Source: a virus. Taken from it: a stretch of 40,351 nt of DNA. Below the pieces are notes generated by a model that worked only from the letters and a program-made list of their open reading frames with translations, made no database searches and had not been told where the DNA came from. Position 1 is the stretch's first letter. Every line of letters starts with the position of its first letter. The DNA is taken from the IMG/VR virus record IMGVR_UViG_3300029951_000578, positions 1 to 40,351 of that record. One strand, written 5' to 3'. Below are positions 31,278 to 39,015 of this stretch, piece after piece. The translations under genes were made by a program, and so were the position numbers.

Positions 31278-31307
31278 AAAGGGCACCGCCGTTTAGCGAT
31301 GCCCTTT
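31278..31307. terminator. Terminator-like hairpin downstream of the capsid gene
   Basis: AAAGGGCA (31278-31285) pairs with TGCCCTTT (31300-31307) around a 14-base loop that can itself pair weakly. The plus strand ends in TTTT; the minus strand in TTT only, so read-through on the minus strand is likely. Confidence 0.5.
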
Positions 31308-31320
31308 TGTCATTTCAAGT

Positions 31321-31355
31321 GTAATTTGATTACTTTCCGGCTGTAATCAAATTAC
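31321..31355. terminator. Perfect 12-bp stem-loop overlapping the capsid stop codon
   Basis: GTAATTTGATTA (31321-31332) and TAATCAAATTAC (31344-31355) are perfect inverted repeats with an 11-base loop. The capsid TAA stop (31352-31354) lies in the stem. It is AT-rich without a T-run, so it is more a 3'-end-protecting hairpin than a classical terminator. Confidence 0.5.
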
Positions 31356-32545
31356 GTGGTTTGTGGTACAGCCGCCCAAACCCGCGCACGGCTGGTCGTA
31401 TCCGGCGGAGGCCCGAAGGCGCCAATCCAGTTGTAGCTGGTCCCGGCCTTGATCACGCCCGCGGAATCGAACGCGCTCGGCTTGTCGTAGTTGCCGCGCC
31501 ACAGTTGGATGTTCTTCCAGTTGCCGTCGCCCAGCTTCGTCCGATCCGGCCGATCCATCTTCACCGCAACCACCGCATCCTCGCCCGCCAGGTAAGTATA
31601 CAGCGCCGTCTGCCCGCTGCCCTGCCAGTTGGGAGACTGCGTTACCTGCGTGCTCGTCATCCAGCGCGCGCCAAACAGGTTGATCACGTCGCACTCGTCG
31701 CCGTCGGCAAGCTCCTCCAGCCTGCGCAGCCCGTCGTCAGTGTGCTTCATGATGTCCACAATGCTGTTGTTCGTCGAATCGATGTACAGGTCGCCGATAA
31801 ATGCATTGTGGATCACGCCATGGTATTTGCGGTCCTGGATCGGCAGCACGTTCTGGATGCCCAGCGAAGCCACGTTCTGCTCCAGTTGCGACTTGGTGAA
31901 GTAGTACGGCGTGGTGGTCGCATCGTAGGTGCCCGTCTTCGAGTCCAGCGTGCGCAGGTAGTCGAACTGAGCCCGCACCAGCGCCTGGATCGATTCCGCG
32001 AACCGGTACGCCATCTCGCGCTCCACATTCTCAAGCGCGGGATCGATGGTCGTATCCATCACGAAGTCGGAGAAGTTGACGTAATCCGCCCACTGCCCCA
32101 TCACGTAGTTCACGAAGTTCACCGTCAGCGAAATGCCGGTGCCCACCGTGCCCTCGGTCTGCTGCGTGGTGTTCGGCCCCAGCGTGTTGTACATAAACGC
32201 GCGGTAGGCCTGCCCCGCATGCGCCGGCATCTCGCGCATGGTGCAAAGCAGTAGCATTACCAGATTGGCCTTCAGGTTCTTGAAAAACTTGTTGTCGTAG
32301 TGGATCGTTTGCGACGCCTGCGGCATGTTCGCCGACTGCATCGACGTAGGCGACGGTCCAGCCCCGAACACAGGGTTGTGCGCAAAGAGAGCGGCGGACT
32401 CCATGGCAAACTTCGCCGTCCACGCACTCGCGTTCGTGAAGGCGGCAAACGCCATCACCAGGGCAATGGCCGGGAGGAAGATCATCCGCACCAGTCCCCA
32501 CGAAAATTGATTCATTCGGTTCAGATCAAGCGTCTGTCGCTTCAT
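31352..32545 (-). CDS. Major capsid protein, N4-gp56-like
   Basis: A 397-residue protein in the major-capsid position, after a scaffold-like gene. Residues about 80-200 match the N4-gp56 family layout: YDNKFFKNLKANLVMLLLCT, NYVMGQWADYVNFSDFVMDT, DPALENVEREMAYRFAESIQ. Later parts contain GVIHNAFIGDLYIDSTNN and WQGSGQTALYTYLAGEDAVV. The N-terminus is odd: from this start, residues 20-41 (RMIFLPAIALVMAFAAFTNA) are hydrophobic behind a basic stretch, like a signal anchor. An internal ATG at Met48 (MESAALFAHNP) would give a normal capsid, but its RBS is weak. The stop is inside a stem-loop, followed by a second hairpin, as expected for a highly expressed gene. Confidence 0.82.
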   Translation of the reverse strand: MKRQTLDLNRMNQFSWGLVRMIFLPAIALVMAFAAFTNASAWTAKFAMESAALFAHNPVFGAGPSPTSMQSANMPQASQTIHYDNKFFKNLKANLVMLLLCTMREMPAHAGQAYRAFMYNTLGPNTTQQTEGTVGTGISLTVNFVNYVMGQWADYVNFSDFVMDTTIDPALENVEREMAYRFAESIQALVRAQFDYLRTLDSKTGTYDATTTPYYFTKSQLEQNVASLGIQNVLPIQDRKYHGVIHNAFIGDLYIDSTNNSIVDIMKHTDDGLRRLEELADGDECDVINLFGARWMTSTQVTQSPNWQGSGQTALYTYLAGEDAVVAVKMDRPDRTKLGDGNWKNIQLWRGNYDKPSAFDSAGVIKAGTSYNWIGAFGPPPDTTSRARVWAAVPQTT

Positions 32546-32566
32546 CGTATCCCAGCCCTGGCGGCG

Positions 32567-33478
32567 CTATGCTGTCCGCCTCTGAAGCTTGGCAACCCAC
32601 GCATTCACTGCCGGGGAGTATGTCGGGTCGGTTTTCATCAACCGTTCATGCTCTGCGGTGTTGCGCGTCGTCTTTGCCAGCTTCTCATCTGTCCAACGTG
32701 TCGTCTGCGTCCCTGCTCTCGCTCCCGTCAAGTCCTGACGGCGATAGCTGGTGGCCGCGCTTCTTCGACTCGCTTCACCCGTTGGAGTATGGTCCTGGGG
32801 TTCTACGGTGGTCTCTCTCGCACGCTCGTTCGGAACGATAAGATCCTGTTCCTGCAATTGTGCAAAAGTTTCATCGAGAATAGCACGTGTTACATTTTTG
32901 AGTCCATTGGCATTTATGATTGCCCGACTTACCAGCAGGCTCCTGTTGAAAGGGTTCTGTGGGAAATCCGGCGTCTCGTCGCCAAACTGGGCAAACATCT
33001 CCTCGCGTTCCGCACGCAGGCGCGTCTCCTCGTCCTGCCCCGCGCGCTCCTGGTCGCGCTCCACCAGCTCGCGAATCTTGTCCAGCGGCATGCCCACCCG
33101 TTCCTCCACAAACGCCGCCACCGCGTCCCCACTCTTCGCCGGATCGTTCAGCTCGTGCGTGCGCTGCATCCGCGTCGCCGGGTCCATGCCGGTCGTCCTC
33201 GGCTGTTCCGCCGCAGGTTTGCCGCCGTTCGAGGGCAAATTAGAATCATTCTGTTTTCCGCGCGTCGTCGCCACCCCGGCCGCCGCCGCATCCCGCTTCA
33301 CCTCCGTCAACCGCACGCTGGCATTGCCCGCCATCGTCGCCACCTTCAGCGTCAGCGCGCGCAGGTCCGGCGCATACACCTTCTGCGGTCCGCCTGGCCG
33401 CCCATCCTCAAAGTCGATGATCACGCCCACCCGCCCATCCGCCAGCGGCTCCCCGTCGTTCATGTAGTAAGTCTTCAT
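32567..33478 (-). CDS. Putative scaffolding protein
   Basis: A 303-residue hydrophilic, charged protein immediately upstream of the capsid gene, the usual place of a scaffold. Residues 1-60 are a small beta-rich domain (MKTYYMNDGEPLADGRVGVI); residues 60-110 are low complexity and include QNDSN (76-80) encoded by palindrome copy 6; residues 120-170 form a strongly charged helix (KIRELVERDQERAGQDEETR); the C-terminus is basic. Mostly helical and disordered, as in scaffolds. Assignment rests on position and composition. Confidence 0.6.
   Translation of the reverse strand: MKTYYMNDGEPLADGRVGVIIDFEDGRPGGPQKVYAPDLRALTLKVATMAGNASVRLTEVKRDAAAAGVATTRGKQNDSNLPSNGGKPAAEQPRTTGMDPATRMQRTHELNDPAKSGDAVAAFVEERVGMPLDKIRELVERDQERAGQDEETRLRAEREEMFAQFGDETPDFPQNPFNRSLLVSRAIINANGLKNVTRAILDETFAQLQEQDLIVPNERARETTVEPQDHTPTGEASRRSAATSYRRQDLTGARAGTQTTRWTDEKLAKTTRNTAEHERLMKTDPTYSPAVNAWVAKLQRRTA
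33240..33254. promoter_or_regulatory. PerR/Fur-like palindrome, copy 6 (TTAGAATCATTCTGT)
   Basis: Core at 33242-33252, extended form CAAATTAGAATCATTCTGTT identical to copy 3. It lies inside the scaffold-like gene and is read in frame as KQNDSNL. Confidence 0.6.
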
Positions 33479-33480
33479 CG

Positions 33481-33855
33481 CTATCTCCGGTACTTCGATC
33501 GTATCGCCTGCGTAACCTCTGCGCTTGCCGCCGGGTGCATCGCCACCTCGAAAGGGTTTTCCACCGGCAGCACCTCTCCACCCTGCGGCTCGTTCCGCCG
33601 CACCTCGTTCACAATGCGGATCACCTCCGCGTGGATGATGTCGCGAAACTCCCGCGCCATGTTCGCCCTCAGAAAAGCCTTCGGAATATCCACATCGTGC
33701 GCGTCCATCTTGCCCATCAGCACCGGGGCCGCGTCCAGCGCCGCAATGTAGCCGTCCTCCAGCCGCATCAGAGCGCGATACCCCGGCGCCTGCAGCATCA
33801 TCCGCAATGCCTCGCGCTCATCCTCGCTCAACGGCACTTCCACGCCTACACTCAT
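33481..33855 (-). CDS. Hypothetical 124-residue head-region protein
   Basis: MSVGVEVPLSEDEREALRMM then helices with APGYRALMRLEDGYIAALDA and FLRANMAREFRDIIHAEVIR, ending in a basic tail. Predicted all-helical. It overlaps the upstream gene by four bases and ends two bases before the scaffold-like gene. Possibly a head-assembly accessory protein; no family recognised. Confidence 0.65.
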   Translation of the reverse strand: MSVGVEVPLSEDEREALRMMLQAPGYRALMRLEDGYIAALDAAPVLMGKMDAHDVDIPKAFLRANMAREFRDIIHAEVIRIVNEVRRNEPQGGEVLPVENPFEVAMHPAASAEVTQAIRSKYRR

Positions 33856-34100
33856 GTGTCGCTCCGCTCCTGCGCGTTCGATAGTTCAGCTAACGCAAAA
33901 TTGAGCAGATAAGCCTTCGCGGTCGAAAGTTCTGCCATCGCTCGGGCTTCCGGCATACATGCGATTTTGTCGAGAAGAGCGTTCATTGAGGCCATGCCCG
34001 CGAAGAACGCGCGCCGGGTCTCCTGCACCTGCACTTCGCCCGCGCCCTTTGGAATTACATTTCTTTGGTAGCTTTCCCAGACGGCCTCGATTACTCTCAT
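33852..34100 (-). CDS. Small conserved-looking phage protein
   Basis: An 82-residue helical protein, MRVIEAVWESYQRNVIPKGA then GEVQVQETRRAFFAGMASMN. The VIPxxAxEVQVxETRRAFxAG pattern is common in short phage proteins encoded near portal genes. It overlaps the portal stop by four bases (ATGA type) and the next start by four. Function unknown. Confidence 0.7.
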   Translation of the reverse strand: MRVIEAVWESYQRNVIPKGAGEVQVQETRRAFFAGMASMNALLDKIACMPEARAMAELSTAKAYLLNFALAELSNAQERSDT

Positions 34101-36277
34101 AACCCTCCCCCAATCCCGCTCGTCAGCTGCTGCTCATCTTCCTTGCGCTCGTTGAAGCCTTCCGCCCGCTCCAGCGGCACGCCGCCGCCCAGCTTCTCGA
34201 TCGCCTGCTCCGCCAGCTTTGTCGTCAGGTCAACCTTGCCCTGCTCCTGCACCTCGGCCAGCTTGTTCTGCCCGCGCAGCTGCTCCACCTGGATCTTCGT
34301 CTGCGCCTCCGCCGCCTTCGGATTGCTCGCGCCCTGCTGCAGCTTCTGGTCCTCCTCGGGCGTCAGCGGACGGATGATGTCGTACTGCCCATTCAACTCC
34401 GAGTAGTCGATCATCATCTTCACGATCACGCCAATATCCATCGTCTCGCCGCGGTCATGCAGCTTCTGGATCACATCCGGCTGCTGCGCAATCTGCGTCA
34501 GGAACGGCAGCACCTGCGCGATGCCCTGCTTCGCCGCCAGCTTCTGCCCCGCCAGCACCCGCGTCTCCAGCCGAGCATCGAAGAACTCTTGGAAGTCGAA
34601 CTCCTCGGTAAGCTTGTCCGCCAGCCGCTCCTCCAGCACCTCGCGGATCTCCTGCACCGGCATCTTCTGCATCTTCACCATCTCGATCAGCAGATCGATC
34701 ACCGGGATAATGATACCGTTCGACACGTTATCCACCGGCTCCGCCGCGCGCTGGTTGCTCTTTGCCGAGACTGCCGCCGCGCCCGTCGCCGTCCTTGCCG
34801 CCGAGCTGCCCCGCTTCGAGATGTCGCCCTGGGCAAACGCATCGTTCGCCCCGCTCGAAGAATCCGCCGACTGGTCGCCCCACGCCAGAAAGCGCCACGT
34901 ATCTGCCGGCACCTCCGGCACCGGCAGAAATCCCACCGCGTTCAGCACATTGTTGCCGATCGGCGTTACCGGAAAGAACCCACCCTTCATCATCTGCACA
35001 TTCTGCGTCGGCGCGTCGATCCCCCGCGCATGCACCAGCGGCGCGTTGTAGGTATACGCCAGGCTCCACAGCCCATGGTTGATCACGCCCTGCTTTACCC
35101 GCTGCTGGCAGCCCACCAGCCGCCCCAGCCCCACGCCCCAGCCGCTGTTCTGGATGCTCCGCCAGTTCGCGGTAAAGTGCGGGATGCCGCGCTGCATCTC
35201 GGCTGGCTCGTTGCGGATCGTGAACGTCTTTTCGTCCATCAACAGCACACCGATAACGCGATGCTTGTCCCAGCGCGTGATCATCTTGAACACCGCATCC
35301 AGCGGATTCACACTGGTATTGATCGTTCCGCCCTGCGCATGCAGCACCGGGCTTCCGTCGCTGGTAAAGTCCTTCAGGCTTTCGCTGGCCGGGCTGGCTG
35401 TACCTTCCGGGTTTTGAAAGAAGTGCGCGATCAGCGCCTCGCGGCTCGGGAGCTTTTCTTTGTAGCACTCCAATTGCTGCATTCCCTCTAAGTCGTCAAA
35501 GTTCACGTCGTCGACGTCGACAGAGAATCCGCACAGATCGGGACGCATCGGCGTATTCCACTTTGGATCAAAGAGCGTCGAGCCCAGCTCGCGGTATTCG
35601 ATGAACGGCCAGCTCTCCGTCACATCCTTGTCCACCATCTCGAACGTGTCGCTCTCGGTCGTCGGCACCGTGGTCTCGCCGCCAATCGGCAGGTCCGCCT
35701 TCTGCGGCATTCCCTTGCGCTTGGGCACCTTGCGCTTGTAGGTGCGGGTGTGCCAGCCCACCTTCTGCACCTGCGTGCCCTGCAGGCCCATCGTGGCGTT
35801 GCCCAGCCGCAGATGGTACTCGAAGTCCATGCGGTCCAGCAGCACCTCCAGCAGCGCCGTCCAGGCCTCCACCATGATCTGCGTCGTCTTGCCCCTCGGC
35901 CGCAGCACAAAAGGCACCTGCTGCGCGAACAGTTGCCGGTTCACCTCGCCCACCATCGTGCTGCAGGCGTCGTTCACCGTAAAGTCGCTCACCCGCGGCG
36001 TCCCGCTAAAGCTGCCATTCGCGTAGTCCTGCGTCGGGCTCTGGTACAGCAGGTCGCTCGCCTCCCACTCCGCGTACCACAGGTTGTTTTCGAGCCACGC
36101 CCGCGCCGTCTCGTAGTCGCGCACCGCCAGCGTCGCCGCCGCCTCGTCGTCGAACTCCGGGCTCGAGGTCGTCTGCTCGGGAATCAGCACCTGGCCCGGC
36201 TCAATCGTCGGGTTCAGCACCTCACCCTCCGGCAGCGGCTCCGTCGCGCTCGTCCATGCTGTCGCCAAACTAGCCAT
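34097..36277 (-). CDS. Portal protein, P22-like length
   Basis: A 726-residue protein following terminase, the usual order. P22 gp1 has 725 residues. Features include an N-terminal helical region (YETARAWLENNLWYAEWEAS, SDFTVNDACSTMVGEVNRQL), a mid-region WPFIEYRELGSTLFDPKWNT as in P22-type portals, MITRWDKHRVIGVLLMDEKT, GWGVGLGRLVGCQQRVKQGV (the helix leading into the crown), and a C-terminal Gln/Glu/Lys-rich coiled coil (AEAQTKIQVEQLRGQNKLAE). The portal is the dodecameric DNA gate at the capsid vertex where TerL docks. The TAG stop of the homing-endonuclease gene directly precedes its ATG. Confidence 0.85.
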   Translation of the reverse strand: MASLATAWTSATEPLPEGEVLNPTIEPGQVLIPEQTTSSPEFDDEAAATLAVRDYETARAWLENNLWYAEWEASDLLYQSPTQDYANGSFSGTPRVSDFTVNDACSTMVGEVNRQLFAQQVPFVLRPRGKTTQIMVEAWTALLEVLLDRMDFEYHLRLGNATMGLQGTQVQKVGWHTRTYKRKVPKRKGMPQKADLPIGGETTVPTTESDTFEMVDKDVTESWPFIEYRELGSTLFDPKWNTPMRPDLCGFSVDVDDVNFDDLEGMQQLECYKEKLPSREALIAHFFQNPEGTASPASESLKDFTSDGSPVLHAQGGTINTSVNPLDAVFKMITRWDKHRVIGVLLMDEKTFTIRNEPAEMQRGIPHFTANWRSIQNSGWGVGLGRLVGCQQRVKQGVINHGLWSLAYTYNAPLVHARGIDAPTQNVQMMKGGFFPVTPIGNNVLNAVGFLPVPEVPADTWRFLAWGDQSADSSSGANDAFAQGDISKRGSSAARTATGAAAVSAKSNQRAAEPVDNVSNGIIIPVIDLLIEMVKMQKMPVQEIREVLEERLADKLTEEFDFQEFFDARLETRVLAGQKLAAKQGIAQVLPFLTQIAQQPDVIQKLHDRGETMDIGVIVKMMIDYSELNGQYDIIRPLTPEEDQKLQQGASNPKAAEAQTKIQVEQLRGQNKLAEVQEQGKVDLTTKLAEQAIEKLGGGVPLERAEGFNERKEDEQQLTSGIGGGL

Positions 36278-36820
36278 CTAAGCCGCCTCTTCCATGTTCA
36301 ACGATGCGAACTCGCCGTGTAGACGCTTCGCTGCTTCATCATATGCCCGCGCAGCCTCTTCTTTTGAATCAAAATATCCTAAGAATGTCCTCTCGCCCTG
36401 AACTTGTATACTGGCTCTCCATCGTCCCGTTTTCGCGAATAGACTTATCCCTCGGAATCCGCTGCTACTGTCTCGGCGCAAGCCCTGGTTACACATCTGC
36501 TCAGATCGTGTGGCTGGGTTGAGGTTGGCAATACGGTTGTCTAGACTGTTGCGGTTTCTGTGGTCTGGCTCGCGGTCTAGGTTTTTCTCTAGTACCTGGC
36601 GGTGCATTCGAATCTTTCGTTTCACACCTCCGATCCATTGCGCTCGGTGCGCATAATATCTTTTCCCTCTTTTATCCCAACAGGCAGACCAGTTCCATCG
36701 CGCTAAATGATCAGCAGCGTCAGCGTCGACGCACGCAAATTGTTGTTGCGTCAACTGGATGTAGGCAATGCTCGGGCCGATTACGAAGATTGCTTGGCGC
36801 AGACTTCCATGTTTTCTCAT
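36278..36820 (-). CDS. HNH homing endonuclease with AP2 domain
   Basis: A 180-residue protein inserted exactly between the terminase stop and the portal start. The N-terminus has the beta hairpin IQLTQQQFACVDADAADHLA of this family. The HNH motif is His73 (MHRQVL), Asp86-His87, Asn90 and DNRIANL (94-100). Residues 119-178 form an AP2 DNA-binding domain: SGFRGISLFAKTGRWRASIQ, then FLGYFDSKEEAARAYDEAAK and HGEFASLN. Such free-standing endonucleases are mobile genes that cut empty sites in related phages, often next to terminase. TerL, this gene and portal are joined by TAGATG junctions without spacers. Confidence 0.9.
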   Translation of the reverse strand: MRKHGSLRQAIFVIGPSIAYIQLTQQQFACVDADAADHLARWNWSACWDKRGKRYYAHRAQWIGGVKRKIRMHRQVLEKNLDREPDHRNRNSLDNRIANLNPATRSEQMCNQGLRRDSSSGFRGISLFAKTGRWRASIQVQGERTFLGYFDSKEEAARAYDEAAKRLHGEFASLNMEEAA

Positions 36821-38485
36821 CTATCCATCCAGTCCGCCAAGAATATCCGGCAGCCCCGGATAGCCGCGCCTCGGCGCTGGCGTCGCCATCACTTCTTCCC
36901 GCTGCTCCACTTCGGCCATACCGCCCAATCCGTAAATATGCTCGTAAAGGCCTTTGTTCTTCGCCCTGCGATAGCTCTCAATCTCTTCCGCCTCTAATTC
37001 CGTTTGAATCACGCTGGCCGGTATCCGCAAGGCTAATCTACTCACTGAATCGATGATTCCATTTTCGACGACCATCCCCAGATGCACAAACTGCCGCCGC
37101 ATCTCCGGCCCCATCCCGCTCGCGGTCGAAATCCTGATCCTGCCGGCAATCATCTTCGGCTCCAGCGCCTTCATCCGCTGCATCCGCTTGCCATCCTCCT
37201 CGTCGAAGTCCACCAGCTCGATCTTCAGCCCCAGGTTGCGCCGCGCCGCCTCGTTCTGGATGTCGTTCAGCGCGTACTGCGTGCCCGGCACGTCCTCCAG
37301 CGTCAACTTGCCCGTCTGGTGCTTCCGCAGCGTCTCCACCACTTTCTCCGCGAAGCCTGACGGCGTGTACATGCCCCGCCACGCGTCGATCACATACAGC
37401 TTGTCGCCCACCTTCCGCGCCGCGCACCCCTCGGCATACGCCCCCATAAAGTCCTTGCCGCCATACATCGGCCGCCAGAACACCAGCACCTCGCCGATCA
37501 GCGGCATCTTCCGCTCATCGACAAGGCACGACTCGTACAACTCCTCCGTGATGATCTGCAACCCGCCGCCTTGAGGGTCATTCATTTGCTGCGTCATAAA
37601 ACTCTCGTAGTTGACGTACTTCGCCTTCAACTCCTCATAGCTCACAAACGGGTACAAAATTTCTACCTCGTGCGGTTCCGGGAACCAATCGGGGACTAGT
37701 CGACGCCCACTCTTGATAATCATCACCGGCTGCACCACCACACGCCAAAGATCGGGGTTTAGTTCGGCCTCGCGAAGCAGGGAATTCCACAACTCAAACG
37801 GATGGTAGCGCGTACCGCGCGCATGAAAGTAGCCGCCGCGCTTTCGGGTGTTGATGTTCGTATAGTGATTCGAAATGACCGTAGCGCGGATCTCGTCTCG
37901 CGCCTTGATGCCGCTGTTGGTCGTATCCACCGCGTCGTCCGCGTTGAACACCCACGGATGGAACCCCGACTGCGAAGTCTGCACGCTGGTGGTGTCGATC
38001 GTCATGTCCACCTGGCTGTAGGTGCGGCACGGAGCCATGTACCAGCCGTCGCCCGCCTTCTCCACCACATACTCCGGGAAGAGGCTCTGGAAGACCGTAG
38101 GCTGCCGTCCCTTGGGCTTCACGAACGCCGCCGACTGCACATTGCTGATCGCCTTCGCCAGCGGCTGCGTCGCGCCCTCGTTCAGGATCGTCATATCCGG
38201 GTCGACCAGTATCCACTGGATCGAATCCAGGTGCCCCATCGTGGTCTTGTAAACCTCGCGCGGCTCGAGGTCGATCATGTTCTTTACCGTGTCTTGGTCC
38301 TCGATCGACAGCCCCGGCTTCTTCTTCACGTAGAGCCCTGCCATCTTCGCATGCACCACGCGGTCCAGCTTATCGAAGCCCTTGCCCAGCATCTGCCCGA
38401 GAAAGAAATGGTCGGTGATGCAGCGAAACCGCAGCTCGTCGCGATACTCCCGATCCCCCGCCACCCGATCCAAATCAAACAGCAT
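36821..38485 (-). CDS. Terminase large subunit
   Basis: A 554-residue DNA-packaging motor. ATPase: a degenerate Walker A PREVYKTT (75-82) before GHLDSIQWILVDPD, where TerL proteins usually have PRGHxKTT; an acidic NADDAVDTTNS (181-191) at the Walker B position; then GTRYHP (224-229), the coupling motif GTRxHP. Nuclease: VFWRPMYGGKDFMGAYAEG (336-353), LYVIDAWRGMYTP (363-375) and LEDVPGTQYALNDIQNEAAR (396-415), as in RNase H-like TerL nucleases, with Asp345 and Asp367 as candidate metal ligands. No small terminase is evident; the charged 38607-39005 protein or an outside gene may serve. Palindrome copy 7 is 13 bases upstream of the start. Confidence 0.88.
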   Translation of the reverse strand: MLFDLDRVAGDREYRDELRFRCITDHFFLGQMLGKGFDKLDRVVHAKMAGLYVKKKPGLSIEDQDTVKNMIDLEPREVYKTTMGHLDSIQWILVDPDMTILNEGATQPLAKAISNVQSAAFVKPKGRQPTVFQSLFPEYVVEKAGDGWYMAPCRTYSQVDMTIDTTSVQTSQSGFHPWVFNADDAVDTTNSGIKARDEIRATVISNHYTNINTRKRGGYFHARGTRYHPFELWNSLLREAELNPDLWRVVVQPVMIIKSGRRLVPDWFPEPHEVEILYPFVSYEELKAKYVNYESFMTQQMNDPQGGGLQIITEELYESCLVDERKMPLIGEVLVFWRPMYGGKDFMGAYAEGCAARKVGDKLYVIDAWRGMYTPSGFAEKVVETLRKHQTGKLTLEDVPGTQYALNDIQNEAARRNLGLKIELVDFDEEDGKRMQRMKALEPKMIAGRIRISTASGMGPEMRRQFVHLGMVVENGIIDSVSRLALRIPASVIQTELEAEEIESYRRAKNKGLYEHIYGLGGMAEVEQREEVMATPAPRRGYPGLPDILGGLDG

Positions 38486-38498
38486 CGCGACCTCAAAA

Positions 38499-38513
38499 TT
38501 AGAATTATTCTAA
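38499..38513. promoter_or_regulatory. PerR/Fur-like palindrome, copy 7 (perfect TTAGAATTATTCTAA)
   Basis: A perfect 15-bp 7-1-7 palindrome with A/T flanks, 13 bases upstream of the terminase start. It is the best match in the window to the per-box pattern TTAnAATnATTnTAA. Confidence 0.75.
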
Positions 38514-38561
38514 ACAGAGAAGCCGCCCTTTCTTGGGACTGACCAGTCGGGCATTGCTTAC

Positions 38562-38595
38562 GCGAAGATTGCGGGTTCGAGTCCTGTTAGGTGGC
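38562..38595 (+). other. tRNA 3'-half-like sequence
   Basis: GCGGG-TTCGAGT-CCTGT (38571-38587) forms a T-arm (three Watson-Crick and two G-U pairs) with the canonical TTCGA loop, followed by TAGGTGG like an acceptor 3' strand. Only a weak 5' acceptor partner (GCCGCC, 38522-38527) exists, and no anticodon arm folds, so this is not an intact tRNA. It could be a remnant, or the tRNA-identity segment of an attachment site. Confidence 0.35.
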
Positions 38596-38606
38596 CTGGT
38601 CAATTT

Positions 38607-39005
38607 CTATTCCTGCTCGTCTTCCTCGCCGCCGCCTGCTCCACCACCAGCCGCAGCGCCTCCGCCAGCCTCTTCGTCTTCCTCGCCTGCCTCCTGCCCC
38701 GGTTCGCCCATCGCAGGTGCGGCATGGTCCTCCATGTGCTGCCGCAGGTCGTCCATATCGACGTGCTGATACTCCGGCTCCTCGGCCATCGCAGCGCCCT
38801 TTTTGTCGGCGTACTTGTGGACCGTGGTTGCGCCACCGTTCTTGTGGAAGGTGTGGGTCATCTGGTGCAGCCGGTGGCCACCCTCGGCCTCCTTGCCTTC
38901 CTTCTTTTCCTTCTTCTCGCCGCCCTCTTTACGCTCGCCTTCGCGCTTGCCGGAACCCTTCAGATGTTCCGCCTCGCCCTCATGCTTTTTCTCTTCCTTC
39001 GCCAT
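38607..39005 (-). CDS. Highly charged hypothetical protein
   Basis: A 132-residue protein with extreme composition: residues 1-45 are Lys/Glu/Gly-rich (MAKEEKKHEGEAEHLKGSGK), a short folded-looking middle (HQMTHTFHKNGGATTVHKYA, DMDDLRQHMEDHAAP) has several His, and the end is Glu/Gly/Ala low complexity. Position directly upstream of TerL is where a small terminase or packaging cofactor is often found, but no helix-turn-helix is visible. RBS GAGG; palindrome copy 8 is 10 bases upstream of the ATG. Confidence 0.65.
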   Translation of the reverse strand: MAKEEKKHEGEAEHLKGSGKREGERKEGGEKKEKKEGKEAEGGHRLHQMTHTFHKNGGATTVHKYADKKGAAMAEEPEYQHVDMDDLRQHMEDHAAPAMGEPGQEAGEEDEEAGGGAAAGGGAGGGEEDEQE

Positions 39006-39015
39006 CGCGCTCGCC

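Noticed and set aside
38522-38595. Intact tRNA gene
   Set aside because: The T-arm is good, but no anticodon arm folds and the acceptor pairs only partly; kept as a tRNA-like remnant.
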